Below the pieces are notes generated by a model. That model had not been told where the DNA came from, searched no databases, and saw only the letters and a list, made by a program, of their open reading frames with translations. The position numbers were made by a program, and so were the translations under genes. From Paraspadella gotoi (Eukaryota > Chaetognatha), in assembly GCA_051294375.1 (NCBI GenBank), contig CM119264.1, positions 557,173 to 621,172 of the forward strand: 64,000 nt of DNA. Direction: 5' to 3'. This document shows, piece after piece, positions 29,895 to 44,500 of this stretch; the stretch's first letter is position 1; every line of letters starts with the position of its first letter.

Positions 29895-30480
29895 GTGAGT
29901 TTTAACTTAACTTTTAACAGTTACCTTTTCTTTATGTATTCGGGTTTGATTATTATGCGTGATAAATATTTCGTGGTTTTAAATTACTAACGATAACAAG
30001 AGATGGTTTTAAATATATATATATATACACATAGGCACTATATGACTTTCGCCGACTGGAACCTACCCAATTGGTTATTTGTTGGTCCGTCGGTCCCACC
30101 CCAAAATCTTGTCGGAAAATCATTTAAATCTCATCAGAACATTGAATTATGATAAATTATGCAAAAAAAATTATGCCCGTCCATCTGTCGGTTCGTCCGT
30201 CCGTCTGTCCATCCATCCCCCTTTAAAAAAAAAATTAATTTCTCGTGATTGGATGAATTGGAATGAAATTTTATGTATTGTAGGAAAGTGTGCGTTTAAG
30301 CTGGATGTCAAGTTTCAATAGAATTGTGCAAGTGTCAAGAAGATAGAGAAAGTGATGTAACAAAATCTAATTATATTAATTAAATAAAACAATAAGATAA
30401 ATAATGCTATCTTTGAAACCTGAAACAACCGAGAATCGATATGTGATAGGGATAAAGATAATAGATCTGAAAGCGTGATG
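29895..30480. other. ABCG intron 1, left end
   Basis: AT-rich. 30,085-30,220 carries gtccgtcggtc and tccgtccgtctgtccatcca motifs like the foldback family at 12,899. No exon. Confidence 0.4.
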
Positions 30481-33400
30481 TAATAGACATGCAGTGACGC
30501 TATAAAACTAATTATGCTTGTACAGAGCGATGAATACCACGGAAAGTGTTACAATATGTTGAATAAATATAATTAAAAATGAATAATAATTGAACGATTT
30601 AATTATAAGTTAATTAAAATGATGAATAATGAATAATAGAGGTTAAAAGAGAGATAAAAAGTCAGCTAGAGTGGAAGAAAGGAGAGAGAGAGCAAGCTAT
30701 AATTCATAAACAAAAAATAGAATAGAAGAAGAAGATAAGGTATGTAACGGGATTTGTTTTTTATTGAAGCGTACGATTAATAACGAGGGAAAAAATGAAA
30801 ATTAAGATAAATATTATTAATTCAGTAAGAATTTTAGGAGTTCTTAATTTAGATTAACCATGTACTGAATCTGACAGAGATATCAAGATAGAGAATATTT
30901 AATAAATGTCGATATTTATTAAAATTTTGCATTGATTCAAAAGATTACTGAGTAGATGAAAAAAATCTCGAAATAAAAAGAGGCTTGATCTGAAAAAAAA
31001 CGTTAACAGAAACAAAAATAATAATACATTATTGCTCAGCTAAATTAAAAATAAAAACCTAATATGTCGTAAATAAATAATGAGGAATAGATAAATTTTA
31101 ATCTATTTGTATCTTGGCTTTAATATTTGTCTACCACAAAAAAAATGATGTGAGATTCTAAGTCTATTTCGTCTTTACGTTGGCGTTATAGAAGTGGGAG
31201 TACAGTCTACAATAGAACGCCGCGTGCCAACGACGACAGGCTAATGCCAAGCTCCGGTGAGAGCAGAGAGGGAGAGAGAGAAGAGAATGAGTGAGAGAGA
31301 GAGAGCGTGCAACATAAATACGGTCACAGTTTGCATGTAATTAATGATGTATTCACGCAATTCTTTATTAATTTGTAATAATTTATATCGGGTATACTTG
31401 TAAACGAAGCGGTGTGTGATTAATTTTATGCAGGGATAAGTGTCAGGGGAAGCTTTCATCAAGGCTATATCTGGTTACTAACTACCCGTTGTCCCAGCTA
31501 GTGAACGCGATAATACAGATCTCTAATCTTCTAATTCTAATTATTAATCTAAATCTTAATAAATGTTTTAAATTCTATCTTTGAATTCTAACTTAATCTA
31601 TTAAATTCTAATTTCTGAGGTAATTTATATTCTAATCGTGAATTCTTCTAATTTTCTAAATTCTATTTCTAATTCTTAATTTATTCTATTCTAATTCTAA
31701 TTCTTAAATGTTCTAATTCCTATTTTTCTAATTCTATCTTTAATATTCTGAATCTTCTATATTTTTATTTTATTTTCTTATAATTCTATCGTTAATCAAT
31801 GCCTTTTTTCTAATCTAACTTTAATTTCTAATTGTAATTGTAATCTGTTAGATGGAAGGATTACACGCTCCAGGAAACAAAGTCACGCCGTCAACGAAAG
31901 GAGCCTACGGATCAGGCAACTCATGACGGATCTTCAATATTTGAGTGGGCATTGAGTCAACATAGATGGCAGGCGACCGAGGTGCGCACCAGAGATGAAC
32001 TGTCCAAGGACGAGCGTCGATTAAGCTCTGAATTGGCTTACGTAATATATATTTAATTGTTGATAAAGTCTATGAATGAATTTAAATATTTAAAAAAAAT
32101 ATATTGAAATCGACCGACTAATTAATATTATACTAGTTTAAAACGAACATATCATAAGAAAATAGCATAATAAAACGGCAGAATATTCAAAATTTCGTAA
32201 ACACCTTGCAAAATATATAACGCTAAAAAATGTCTTGTTTTAAAGTATATTCATCAAATTGTACAGTATTGGGATAGACTGGTCTTCTGCAATTTCTAGT
32301 CTTTCGCGCAAGAGCTACTGCATGCTAATTAATTGCTATTATTAATTGCCTAATTAATTAAATAATAATGAATAATTATTGAATTAATTAATTACCGATA
32401 ATGATAGTGGCAGATGCATGTTGCTTCAATATTTGTTTTTCCCGTAGCACTACTGACAATTCAAAAGCTGATCCAAGTGACATGTTTGTAGAAATTGTTG
32501 CAACGATCAGACTACGAACCTTAACATAGACTGTGGTAGATATACAACTTAAACAAGTGGAGTTTTTAATCACTTAACAATATCAGTAGGATTTTATAAA
32601 TTTTGAAAACAAAAGTAATTAATTTATGAGCTTTTAAACTTCTCGTTATAAAAATTGTATTGTTGTTAAATGTGTTGAATGTGTCCCCGAATATTTACGA
32701 TCTGTTAAACTAGTTTATCAATATAAATAAGAGTTACTTACGGTTGAATAAAAGGTACGCTCTTAAGCAGATAAGTCAACGTGGCAGCAAAAACAACAGT
32801 AGCATCCAAGAAAGACAGCAGTAAAAAAAAACAATATCACAAATACTCAGACTCGAACAAATAGACATAGTGGGGTTAGACGGTGAGGGAGGGTAAACGC
32901 TTGGGCATGGAAAACGTCTCAAGCGAGTTCGAGAAGCCAGGACTCTGCATGACCTGGTATAGGGGGTGAAGATGGTGATCGAAAAGAACCTTCAGTCCAT
33001 TAGCGCGTTTACGGTCACGGTCGCTAGATATTAACTATATATAGTAGCTTTCTAGATTTGTATTGACTATTTGTCAGTATCAGCTGTTATATATTATTAA
33101 TTATAGTTTATTAATAATATATATATATTTTGTATAAGAATTTTTTTTTATGATCAAATAATTTATAAGAATGGTAAACTAATTTAGTAAGGATAGAATA
33201 AATATTTTAATATTTTTTTTAAATACAGAGCTGTGGCATCTCCTCGTGGAACTCGTTTAGCATTTCACATCATAAACCAGCCTCTTAACGAAACCTAATC
33301 ATCTTTAACATTGCCTAATTCCATTACAGCCAACATTGCAACCTAATCCAGCCTAATCATGCTTAATTCCGAATTGCAATTTTCAAGCCACCTGTTACAG

Positions 33401-36400
33401 AATACTAATCTTTAATGCTTCTTAATTACAATTAACGAGCCACCTACATCAACTTTAATGCCACTAATCCTCCATCCATCCTAATAATTACCCAGCCACT
33501 ACAGCAACCTAATCCACCCTTCCACATTTCCCGGAGGATTGTTGACAAGTTCACAACGCTATTGGAGAGGCGTTTCCTCTGTCGCCAGAGAGTTGGCCCG
33601 ACCGGGTGTTCCTCGCCTCAAGAGACCCAGGATTGTCGAGTATCTCGTCGACGGCGGTCAACTTCGCTTCGATGCTGATCTTTTCGTGGAGTTTAAGATT
33701 CGCCGCCACCATCATGGCTGATTGAAAAAGAATAATTTGGGAGGGAAGGGGTATTCTTTTTCAATCTTCGGCATAAAAATGGCTTCAGGAAGAGAATGTT
33801 ATGAGGCTAAGCTATAATGCAAATGGTTTTCAAATATCAATCTCTACTAAGACGTTCAAGATCTTGTAAGGTCGCGGGTTCTACGCCTAAGTCGAACCAG
33901 ATCTTTACTCTGTATTCGCTATTCACTTTGTATTATGGTGGACTAAACACAACCGTTCATCAGCGGCATTGGTGCCGGGCTTATATTGAACGGTTGTCAT
34001 TAACACATATCAATAATTATTGTCTTCCAGTATGAACATTTAATTGTAATTCTAGATTAGATTTTTTAATATATACTGCCAGTACAATGTGATCTGAACT
34101 ACTTCACGAAAAAAATAAGCGATTAGTTTTTTGTTAGTGATTAGAAAGATTAAGGATTTGGTTAGAAAGATTAGGATTTGTTGGAAAGATAAAATTGTGT
34201 TGGAAAGATTAAAATTTGGTTGAAAGATTAAGGATTTGGTTGGATAAGGATTAAGATATTTGGTTGGAAAGATTAAGTATTGGGAGATGAGGGTTAGAAA
34301 CTTAGGTTTAGACTTAGGGGGTTAAGGTTAGGGTTTAAGGTTTATGTTAGGGTTAAAGACTGAGGTTAGGAATAAGGGTTAAGTATCCGAGATAAAAAAT
34401 TTGGTAATAGAGTTAAATATTAACGTTACAATTAAATTCAAGAACTAGAGGAAAGCTGATTTAAATCGAATAAATTGGAATTATTAAATTCTCTAAATTT
34501 AAATTCTATTATTAAGATTCTATTAAATTTTAATTTCTTAAATTTTATAAATTCTATTAATTTCATCAAATTCCTTAAATTCATTCACCTTCGTGAATCG
34601 TGAGCTGTTCCAACAGTTGATCGTCCTGCATAATGTAACAAGACATTTTTCTGAATTGTCGGCAAATTTCTCTCTTTGTCGTTGACCAAAATTTCTTCCG
34701 CTGACTCCCTTAAGTCGAAAACTGTGAGTGCCGGGGGGCGGGGGGGGAAGTAGATACTCAGATAGAAAATTCACTGGGTAGCGTCCGACTTTCTGCCCGA
34801 AATATGATTCTCTCTGAGGCGTTTTTATTCATATCCAATTGTGATTCAGATCCGTAGAAACATATATACATTAGCATAAAATGATACATTAAATGAACAC
34901 AGAAAATAATAATAATTTATGCAATTTAGCAGATAATCAAGACATCGTTTTAACTATGTAAAATAGAGAGAGCAAAGAGATAAAAATAAAAAAGAGAGAA
35001 AAGAAAAGAGGAGACAGAGACCCACTCACCGGTCAAAATGTTCATCAGCGATACTTTCCCGATCCAGATGGACCCATAATCGCGGTGAGGTTTTCAGATT
35101 CAAACTTTCCCGAAATTCGTTCAGATCGTTTTGAAATCCTGAGATTATTGATAAATGTTATTGTTTATAGAATTATATTGTTTTACTAGATAGATTTAAA
35201 AGGAGGAAAACATTGGTGGAATTTCAACTAATTTTCGATTATACATGACGTCTCTCGTTTAATATCAAATAATAATAAATTTCTTTCGTTTTATTTCCTT
35301 TTTTTTAAAATTAAGAGCTTAACCTTAAAACTTTCTCTATGCGTCAGTCCTATTCTACTATCCGCATAGTCTATCAGTATCCTACTCAATAGTCCTTGTC
35401 GGTCGGTGTATGTCAATACTGTCCTATTATATTAAAAATTGGGTAATATTTTTATTTTGATAAGAAAATACTATACAGACCTTAACATGCATAATTGCAT
35501 ATGTATCAAGTTCCCCTCTGCTTACCTTTGTTCCTTCCTCAGAACGGAATACTGCACGTTTCTAAATTGATAGTCCAGTTTCTCTTCGGCAAATGTTGCA
35601 TTAGTCTTTTCGCTCTTGTCTCACCAAGTTGGTGGCTTTTGCCGGGATCTTCTGACTCCGACGCGAAGTTTTAACGGGATCGTCGATCCACGTGTAGCAA
35701 ACTGGAGAAGAGAGAGAAGGACGAGAGAGAGAGAAGAGAGACGAGGAGACGAGAGAGAGAGGAGAAGGAAAAAGTAAGATACACCATTATAATCCAGACA
35801 GGTTTTTATCGGCAAAGCTAAGAGTAGCTTGTAACTTCAAATCCACTGGCACCAAAATTATTTAACATCTCGCCGTCTTTTTGTTCTCCGATATTTCAGA
35901 TAGATTAAGTAGGCTCCCTCTGTGATTAATTCGTTTATTATTTACCTTTAAATAGTAAATCTACTGATGAATTAAATTCAATAGGGCGGGCGGTTTAAAC
36001 ATATTAGTTCTTGAAGGTCACTTTTAGGTAAAAAAATTTTTAAAAAGTTCGATTTTTAATGTTTTATTTTGCTATTAAAATTACAATATTACTAATAATA
36101 TAAGATAAAAATTTTTTAATCAATCTTAACTTTTTTTGATAGGATTCTGATAGAGCATAAAAAGTTAAATAAAAAAATTAAACTACAACCTTAGAATATT
36201 TTATGTTTCTTTGGTCAAAAATTTAAAACAAGTAATAAAGATTAATCGAAAAGATGAATGATGATGTATATATAAATAAGTTTCATATTTTCACATAACT
36301 TATGATCAAAAATATCGAAAAAGAATTATAACTTTGTGTAGACACTTTTTGCAAGCATACTGAACTGATCGGTAAAAATAAAAAAAATCCAAAAAAAATT

Positions 36401-36740
36401 TTTCGCCTTTCTATTTAAAATAGAATATTAAAAAATTAATATATAGAGTATAGAGGTAATATAATAAAAATTTTGCTATTTCAAATATTTTAAAAAATGT
36501 CTAAATTTGTTTGAGTAGGTGCTTAATTCATTTCTTAACCACTTATTGGAGTAGTCTCCCCCTACTTTAAAAACGGGCTCTATATTCGAATCTCATTCGG
36601 TCGATTTATCTCGGTGGAAGGTGTTCCTCTATAATATACATACTTAGTATCCCGAGTAATTATCTTTATGATTCGCACTAATTATCATAGCAGAATGCAG
36701 ACTTGTTGCTCAAATTGTTTTTATAAACATTATCTTTGCA
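30480..36740 (-). repeat. Inverted, indel-rich copy of 37.3-43.7 kb
   Basis: The reverse complement of the ABCG 5' half and its nested gene can be followed block by block: 30,480-31,140 with 43,045-43,700; 31,142-31,252 with the nested-gene first exon; 31,854-32,040 with its second exon; about 33,537-33,722 with the LSGGQ exon; about 34,594-34,727 with the second ATPase exon; 35,030-35,138 with the Walker A exon. 35,280-36,740 then matches 38,400-37,340, but part of it (35,480 onward) is in direct orientation with 37,340-38,010. Frames are broken by 1-nt indels. The two SINE-A copies at 41,580-42,225 are absent from this arm. Confidence 0.8.
35526..35701 (-). pseudogene. Indel-rich copy of ABCG exon 2
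   Basis: On the minus strand the 3' part reads, after indels, FRNVQYSV and ends at a gtaag donor. It is paired with the copy at 37,402-37,597 in direct orientation, 1.87 kb away. Confidence 0.55.
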
Positions 36741-36765
36741 NNNNNNNNNNNNNNNNNNNNNNNNN
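36741..36765. other. Assembly gap, exactly 25 N
   Basis: Run of 25 N near the junction of the inverted arms of the ABCG locus. Confidence 0.95.
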
Positions 36766-37340
36766 ATTACATGAAATAATTGCATATGTTCATTTCTTGT
36801 AAAGACAGATGGTCACGTTATTACTTTAAAAAGTGATCACATGACCTAAAATTCAATGAAACTCATACAATCATTGAAGTATCTTTAATTAAATATCTTT
36901 ATATGTATTTACAAACTTGTAATTAAATAATCTTCGCAGAACTATGTGTTTTACAGAGGGTGCCAAACCCGCAGCGGTGTCACCTCAGTGCACAGGGTTT
37001 GCCCGGTCCCATACCCACTTATCTATAAGACAACCTCAGGTCTTGAAACCAGGGTACGCACATGGGGATGGTGCATTAGTCCACCTGGTTATGAAAGAAA
37101 ACAGACTTTAATCTCATCTGTGGTGATAGGACCACCAGAGGACCATTCTGCTAGCGCCTACCTTCAGGAATCCTAAACTATAAGAGAATTAAAAGACGGA
37201 ATTTTGATCGCAGTGCAACGGACATAAATACAGGGCATAGAAAGTGTTTTATCATGTCATGTCGTATCATTGACTCAAGGGGAGAATACACGATGAAAAT
37301 AAGAGTCACTGCGGCGCACAACAACATTGGATGAACGAAA
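36766..37340. other. Unidentified unique stretch
   Basis: 36,766-36,880 resembles family E (tcacatgacctaaaattcaatg), also seen at 15,340-15,450 and 44,985-45,070. 36,955-37,170 is more GC-rich and open in one frame (76 codons), but I recognise no domain. It could be a retroelement remnant. Confidence 0.35.
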
Positions 37341-37401
37341 CTATGGTGCTAATCACATTCATCATAGCGCGCCAGATTGCGAGGATTTTCCCCTCTCTTA
37401 C

Positions 37402-37597
37402 CTTTAGTTCCTTCCTCAGAAACGGAATATCTGCACGTTCTAAATTCGACTAGTCACGGTTTCTCTTCGGCAAATGTGACCATAGTCTTTCGCTCTTGTC
37501 CTGCGCTCACCAGTTTGGTGGCTTTTGCCGGGGATCCTCTGACTCCGACGCGAGTTTTAGAACGGGATCGCTCGATCACGTTGGTATGCAATAAAAA
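37402..37597 (-). CDS. ABCG exon 2, present in inverted orientation
   Basis: On the minus strand an acceptor at 37,598 (tctccag) opens an exon ending at a gtaag donor after 37,402, phase 1. The last part reads EFR..RYSVSEEGTK, matching the conserved pre-Walker segment of ABCG1/4 (EFRDLSYSV). Phase 1 fits the phase of the Walker A exon at 38,521. One in-frame stop and disagreement with the 35,526 copy indicate indels. No forward copy exists in the window, although every other ABCG exon from 38,521 on is on the + strand. Confidence 0.6.
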
Positions 37598-38520
37598 CTG
37601 GAGAGAGACGGAGATGAGAGAGAGAGAGGAAGAGAGAGAGAGAGAGAGAGAGAAAGTAAGATCACACATGTCACTAAAGCCAGACAGGTTTTATCGGAAA
37701 CTAAGGATACTTTGTAGCTTCCAAATCCTGCACCAAATTTATTTTAACATCTCGCCGTCTTTTTGTTCCCGATAAATCAGATAGATTAATATGGCTCCTC
37801 CTGTGATTAATCCTTTATTATTTACCTTCTTAAACAGGTCTATATCCGATTCTCACTCAGTTCGATTTTTATCTCGGTGGCAGGGTGTTCTCTAATATCT
37901 ACATACTTAGTATACCCGAAGTTAATTATATTTATGATTACCACTAAATTATCATAGGCAGATCCGACATGTTTGCTCAAACTTGTTTTATTAAAACTCT
38001 ACATTCACTTAGCACAATCTCTATTGAAACTGACCTCCAGCTTAATCGCACATTTCCTACACATACATAAAATTTAATTCCACGTATCCATTCCAATCAC
38101 GCAGAAATTGCAGTTTTTTTTTAAGAAGGGGGGATGGGGTGGTTATGGACAGCGTACGGATGTTAAAGGTCTTATAGTATTTTCTTATCAAATTAATAAA
38201 GTATTACCCAATTTTTAATATAATTAGGACAGATTGACATACCGACCGACCGACAAGGGACTTATTGAGTAGGATACTGGATAGACTGATGCAGGATAGT
38301 AGAATAGACTGACGCATAGAGAGAAGTTTTAAGGTTAGCTCTTAATTTTAAAAAAAAGGAAATAAAACGAAAGAAATATTTATTATTATTTGATATTAAA
38401 CGAGAGACGTCATGTATAATCGAAAATTAGTTGAAATTCCACACAATGTTTCCTCCTTTTAAATCTATCTAGTATAAACAATATAATTCTATAAACAATA
38501 ACATTTATCAATAATCTCAG

Positions 38521-41500
38521 GATTCAAAACGATCTTGAAGCGAATTTCGGGAAAGTTTGAATCTGGAAAACTCACCGCGATTATGGGTCCATCTGGATCG
38601 GGAAAGTCATCGCTGATGAACATTTTGACCGGTGAGTGTGTCTCTGTCTCTCTCTTTCTTTTCTCTCTTTTTTATTTTTATCTCTTTTGCTCTCTCTATT
38701 TTACATAGTTAAAAACGATGTCTTGATTATCTGCTAAATTGCATAAATTTATTATTTTTCTGTCGTCATTTAATGTATCATTTTATGCTAATGTATATAT
38801 GTTTCTACGGATCTGAATCACAATTGGATATGAATAAAAACGCCTCAGAGAGAATCAATATTTCGTGGCAGAAAGTCGGACGCTACCCAGTGAATTTTCT
38901 ATCTAGTATCTACTTCCCCCACCCCCGCCCCCCGGCCACTCACAGGTTTTCGACTTAAGGGAGTCAGCGGAGAAATTTTGGTCAACGACAAAGAGAGAAA
39001 TTTGCGACAATTCAGAAAAATGTCTTGTTACATTATGCAGGACGATCAACTGTTGGAACAGCTCACGATTCACGAAGGTGAATGAATTTAAGGGAATTTG
39101 ATGAAATTTAATAGAATTTAATAAAATTTAAGAGAATTTAATAATTCCATGATTCGATTTAGATCAGCTTTCCCTCAGTTCTTGAATTTAATTGTAACGT
39201 TAAATATTTAACTCTATTACCAATATTTATCTCGATACTTAACCTTATTCCTAACCTCAGTCTTTAACCCTAACCTAAACCTTAACCCTAACCTTAACCC
39301 CTAAGTCTAAACCTAAGTTTCTAACCCTCATCTCCAAAATTACTTAACTTTCCAACCGAAATTCTTAATCTTTCCAACCAAATCCTTAATCTTTCCAACT
39401 AAATTCTTAATCTTTCCAACCAAATCCTTAATCTTTCCAACCAAATCCTTAATCTTTCCAACCAAATCCTTAATCTTTCTAATCACTAACAAAAAACTAA
39501 TCGGCTTATTTTTTTTTGTAAAGTAGTTCAGATTCACATTGTACTGGCAGTAAGTTCTAATCTAGGAATTACAATTAAATGTTCATACTGAAGAGACAAT
39601 AATTATTGATATGTGTTAATGACAGAACCGTTCAATATAAGCAGTCCCGGAGCTTTGGATCAGGCTGTAACACCATGTTACAGGCGGGTTAAGCGCCCCG
39701 TCCCTCTTAACTGCTAGGCGACCACCGGGCTAGAACCCCGGACCTTTGGGTTGGGAGGCGAATGACTTGCCTCCGGCACCAATGGCCGCTAATGAACGGT
39801 TGGTGGATTTTAGTCCACCATAATACAAAGTGAATAGTCGAAATACAGAGAAAGATCTGGTTCGACTTAGGCTAGAACCCGCGACCTTACAAGATCTTGT
39901 AACTTAGTAGAGATTGATATTTGAGAACCATTGCATTGCTCATAGCTTACCTCATAACATTCTCTTCCTGAAGCCATTTTATGCCGAAGATTGAAAAGAA
40001 TACCCCTTCCCTCCCAATATTCTTTTTCAATCAGCCATGATGGTGGCGGCGAATCTTAAACTCCACGAAAAGATCAGCATCGAAGCGAAGTTGACCGCCG
40101 TCGACGAGATACTCGACATCCTGGGTCTCTTGGAGGCGAGGAACACCCGGTCGGGCCAACTCTCTGGCGGACAGAGGAAACGCCTCTCCATAGCGTTGGA
40201 ACTTGTCAACAATCCTCCGGGTAAATGTGGAAGGGTGGATTAGGTTGCTGTAGTGGCTGGGTTAATTGATTAGGATGGATTTGGATGGATTAGTTTGCTG
40301 TAGTGGCTGGGTTAATTGATTAGGATTAGGATGGATTAGGATTAGGTTGCTGTAGTGGGTGGGTTAATTGATTAGGATTAGGATGGATTAGGATGGATTA
40401 GGTTGCTGTAGTGGGTGGGTTAATTGATTAGGATTGATTAGGATGGATTAGGTTGCGGTAGAGGCTGGTTTAATTGATGTTGATGCTGATATCGTAGCGG
40501 ACCGTGTGTAAAAGGCGCTAAGTGGACTGAAGGGTGCTATTCGTAACCTATTTCACCCCCTCTAGCAGTCATGGAACGGGTCCTGGGCTTCGAACTCGGC
40601 TTGAGGGTTTTCCATGCCCCCAAGGCGGTTTACGGCCGTCCTCACCGTCTAAGCCCGACTATGTCTATTTTGCTTCGAAAGTTGCTGTAGTAGTTGTGGT
40701 TATTGCTGCTGTGTATTCTTGGTTGCTACTGTGGTTGATGCTGCCACTGTTTGACTTTATTGCTGCTTAAGAGCTAACCTTTTTATTCAACCGTAAGTAT
40801 AAATCTTAATTTATTATTCGATAAATAAGTTTAACAGATCGTAAAATACGGACACATTCATAACGTCCTTTTTTAACAACAATTAAATTTTTATACGAGG
40901 AAAGTTTAAATCGCTCATAAATTAATACTTTTTGTTTTCAATAATTTTATAACAAATCGATACTGATATTGATTAAGGTGATTAAAACTGCCAACTTGTT
41001 TTAAAGTTTATTCTACCAAGTGCTTGTTAAAGGGTTCGTAGTCTCGTTGCAACAATTTGTTAACAAAAGACATGGGTCCTTGGATCAGCTTTTGAATTTG
41101 ATCAGTGGTGGCCTAGAGAGAGAAAAACAAGTTGAGCAAACAATGTCGGATCTGCCCACGATCATTATCGGTAATTAATTAATTAATAATTAATTAATAA
41201 TTAATTAATAATTAATTAATAATTAATTCAAGTTAATTATTAATTAATTAGGCAATTAATTAATCAGGCAATCAGGCATTAGCAGTAGGCATTAAGCATT
41301 AGCAGTAGCTCTTTGCGAAAAAAACTACGAAAATTGAAAGAATGCTCGTTATCCCGACTACTGTACATTTGATGAATGAATACTTTACAAATGAATAAAT
41401 TTTTTTTTAGCGTTATATTTTTGAAGGTAGTTTTACGAATTTGAATATTTTGCCGTTTTATTATATTGCTATTTTTTATATTTGTTCGTGTTTTAACTAA

Positions 41501-44500
41501 TATAATTATTTAATTAGTCCGTCGGATTTCATATATTTTTTAAATATTTAATATTCAATCAGAGTGAAGAGACTGATAATTTTTTATGTGATAGTGACAG
41601 AACCGTTCAATATAGGCAGTCCCTGAGCTTCGGATCAGGCTGTAACACCATGTTACAGGCGGTTAAGCGCCCCGTCCCTCTTAACTGCTAGGCGTCCACC
41701 GCGCTAGAACCCCGGACCTTTGGGTTGGGAGGCGAATGACTTGCCTCCGGCACCAATGGCGCTGATGAATGGTTGGTGGATTTTAGTCCACCATACATCC
41801 CCCCTCCCGTAGGGAGAAGTCTGTTGCGTCTCTTCAGTGAATTGTTGTTGTTGGTGGAAAGTTCGTCACAAGTTGAGGCATGTCGCCTGATGTGTGTGGG
41901 CGCGAAAGTGCATCGCCAGGTTGAGGCATGTCGCCTGAAAGTGTTGTTGTTGCTGTTGTGTTTGGAAGTCGGGCTCACCAATGAAGAGATCAGTAATTAT
42001 TGTTATGAGTTAGTGATAGAACCGTTCAATATAGGCAGTCCTTGAGCTTTGGATCAGGCTGTAACATCATGTTACAGGCGGGTTAAGCGCCCCGTCCCTC
42101 TTAACTGCGAGGCGTCCACCGGGCTAGAACCCCGGACCTTTGGGTTGGGAGGCGAATGACTTGCCTCCGGCACCAATGGTCGCTGATGAATGGTTGGTGG
42201 ATTTTAGTCCACCATAATAGACTTTATTTCAACAATTAGGATATATATTTTACCTGTAAAGCCAATTTAGAGTTAACGACGCTCGTCTTGGACAGTTCAC
42301 TCTGAGTGGCCGCTAGCCTCGGTGCGGCCTGCAATATGGTCTGACTCAAGCCCATCCAATATTGAAGGTCCGTCATGAGTTGTCGGTTGATCCTGTAGGG
42401 CTCCTTCGTTGTGGCGGTCGGCGTGGAGGCGTTAACTCCTTCCATCTAACAAGATTACAATTAGAAGATTAAAATTAAAAGATTAGAATTAGAAAAATAG
42501 GATTAGAAAATTAGAAGATTAGAATTAGAAGATTAGAATTAGAGAAGATAAAAATTATAGAAGATTAGAATTTAAAGTTAGAATTAAAAGATTAGAATTT
42601 AAAAGATTAGTATTAAGATATTAGGATTAAAAGATTAGAATTGAGAAGATTAGAAGATTAGATATATCGCTTCATTGGTGGGGAGGCCAAGAACTGGAGG
42701 TAGTTAGTAAACCAGAGAGTGAAGTCTTGATTGAAAGCTTTCCCCTGCAAGCTATCCCCTGCTATAAAATTAATACAAACAACGACGCTTTGTTACAGGG
42801 ATAGAGACCACGATTACATTAATTATTTAACAAATTAATAAAGAATTGGCGTGGAAGACGATCTTAATTACATGAAACTGTGACCGTAATTTGTTGCACG
42901 CTCTCTCTCTCTCACTCTTTCTCTCTCTCTCTCCCTCTCACTCTCACCGGAGGGGGCGTTGGCATTAGCGTCGTCGTTGGCGGCGGCGTTGTCAGAATGT
43001 AACGTCCCCAACTTCTAGTGACGCCAAACGTAAAGACGAAAAATATGACTATCGTCGGACGAATCATTTTTTTTTTTTGTGGGTGGAAGATATGTAAAAT
43101 GGACGAATATACAAAAATGATTAAATAATTTATTATTTCTTCTTTTTATTTAAGAGCAATATTCGGTTGTTTTTTTTAATCTCGTGAGCAATGAATTGGT
43201 TTTATTATTTTTTGTTTCTGTTTAAACGTTTTTGTTTTTTCAGATCAAATTCCTTTTTTTTTCGAGATTTTTTTTTTCTTCTTCCAGTTAATCTTTTGTC
43301 AAGTTGCAATATTTTAGTAAATAGTCAGCATTTTTAAATTTTCGTTTTTCTTGATTAATCATCTGTCAGATTTAGTACATGGTTAATCTAGAATAATGTA
43401 TCCAATTTTGCTGTTATATATTATTTATTTAATTGTTTTTTTCGCCTCAGTTTATTATTATCGTCGCATAAACAACGTATAAACAAAACATTATTTTTTT
43501 TCTTACTTTTTTTGTTTTTTAATTATAAGTTGCTCTCTCTCTCTCTTTTTTCCAGTCGCTGACTCTGATTCGTCCAAAAACATGTTGATCTCTCTTTTTA
43601 ACTCTTATTCATTTATTCATTCGATTTTTTAAATTAAATTAATTAAATTCGTTCAATTTGATTATATTTTTAAATTTATTTATTCAACGAAATTGGTACA
43701 ACTTTGGTGGTTTAAGGCCTCCATCACTCTTACAAGATAATGATATAGCGGGTCCCTGCATGCTTTCAATCAAGACTCTCTCACAGTCTAGTTTATTCAC
43801 TCCCAGAGTTCCTGGCTTCCCTATCAATGAAGTGGTATAATGTTTCAAAGAATGTTTCAAAGAAGCAATTTATTTATCTTAATTTGTTGTTTATTTAAAT
43901 TAAATAAATTTAAATTTAATTCATACAATCATTCATTCAATTTATTTCATTCAATTCAATTCATTTTATTTAATTTATTTTATTTTATTCATTCAATTCA
44001 TTTTTTGGATATATTAAACCAAGTTTATGTATAAAACTTAGTTTTCTTGTATTTAATTTGATTTTTTGAGAATAAAAGTTTCTGCGACGATCCTTATGCT
44101 TTTAAAATCTTTTTCATAATAATTTTTTTTTAAATTATTGCTTTAAGCTCAAAGGTTAATGTTCAGTTGTACAATGTACAAATGTACATAGTTCTTCTAA
44201 TTTACTAGCAACGAAAACAGATTTTAATTTTGTCATATTTCGACCACAATTTTTATTAAGAGCTATTAACTTTAGAAACCAATTAGTTTTTAGGTTAGGT
44301 TAGTGGATAGCAATAAAAGTTGGGTTATAATTAATGATTGCCTATATATATTTGGTTTGGGATTGGAGTTCCGGATTACATTAAAAAAAAAACGATTTAG
44401 GGGATTAGGAACGAAAACTGGTAAATAACGGAATATAGTGCCCCCAACCTTCCCCAATCACCTTCTGACTTTAACCTTCTACATCCCATCCACCCCCCCC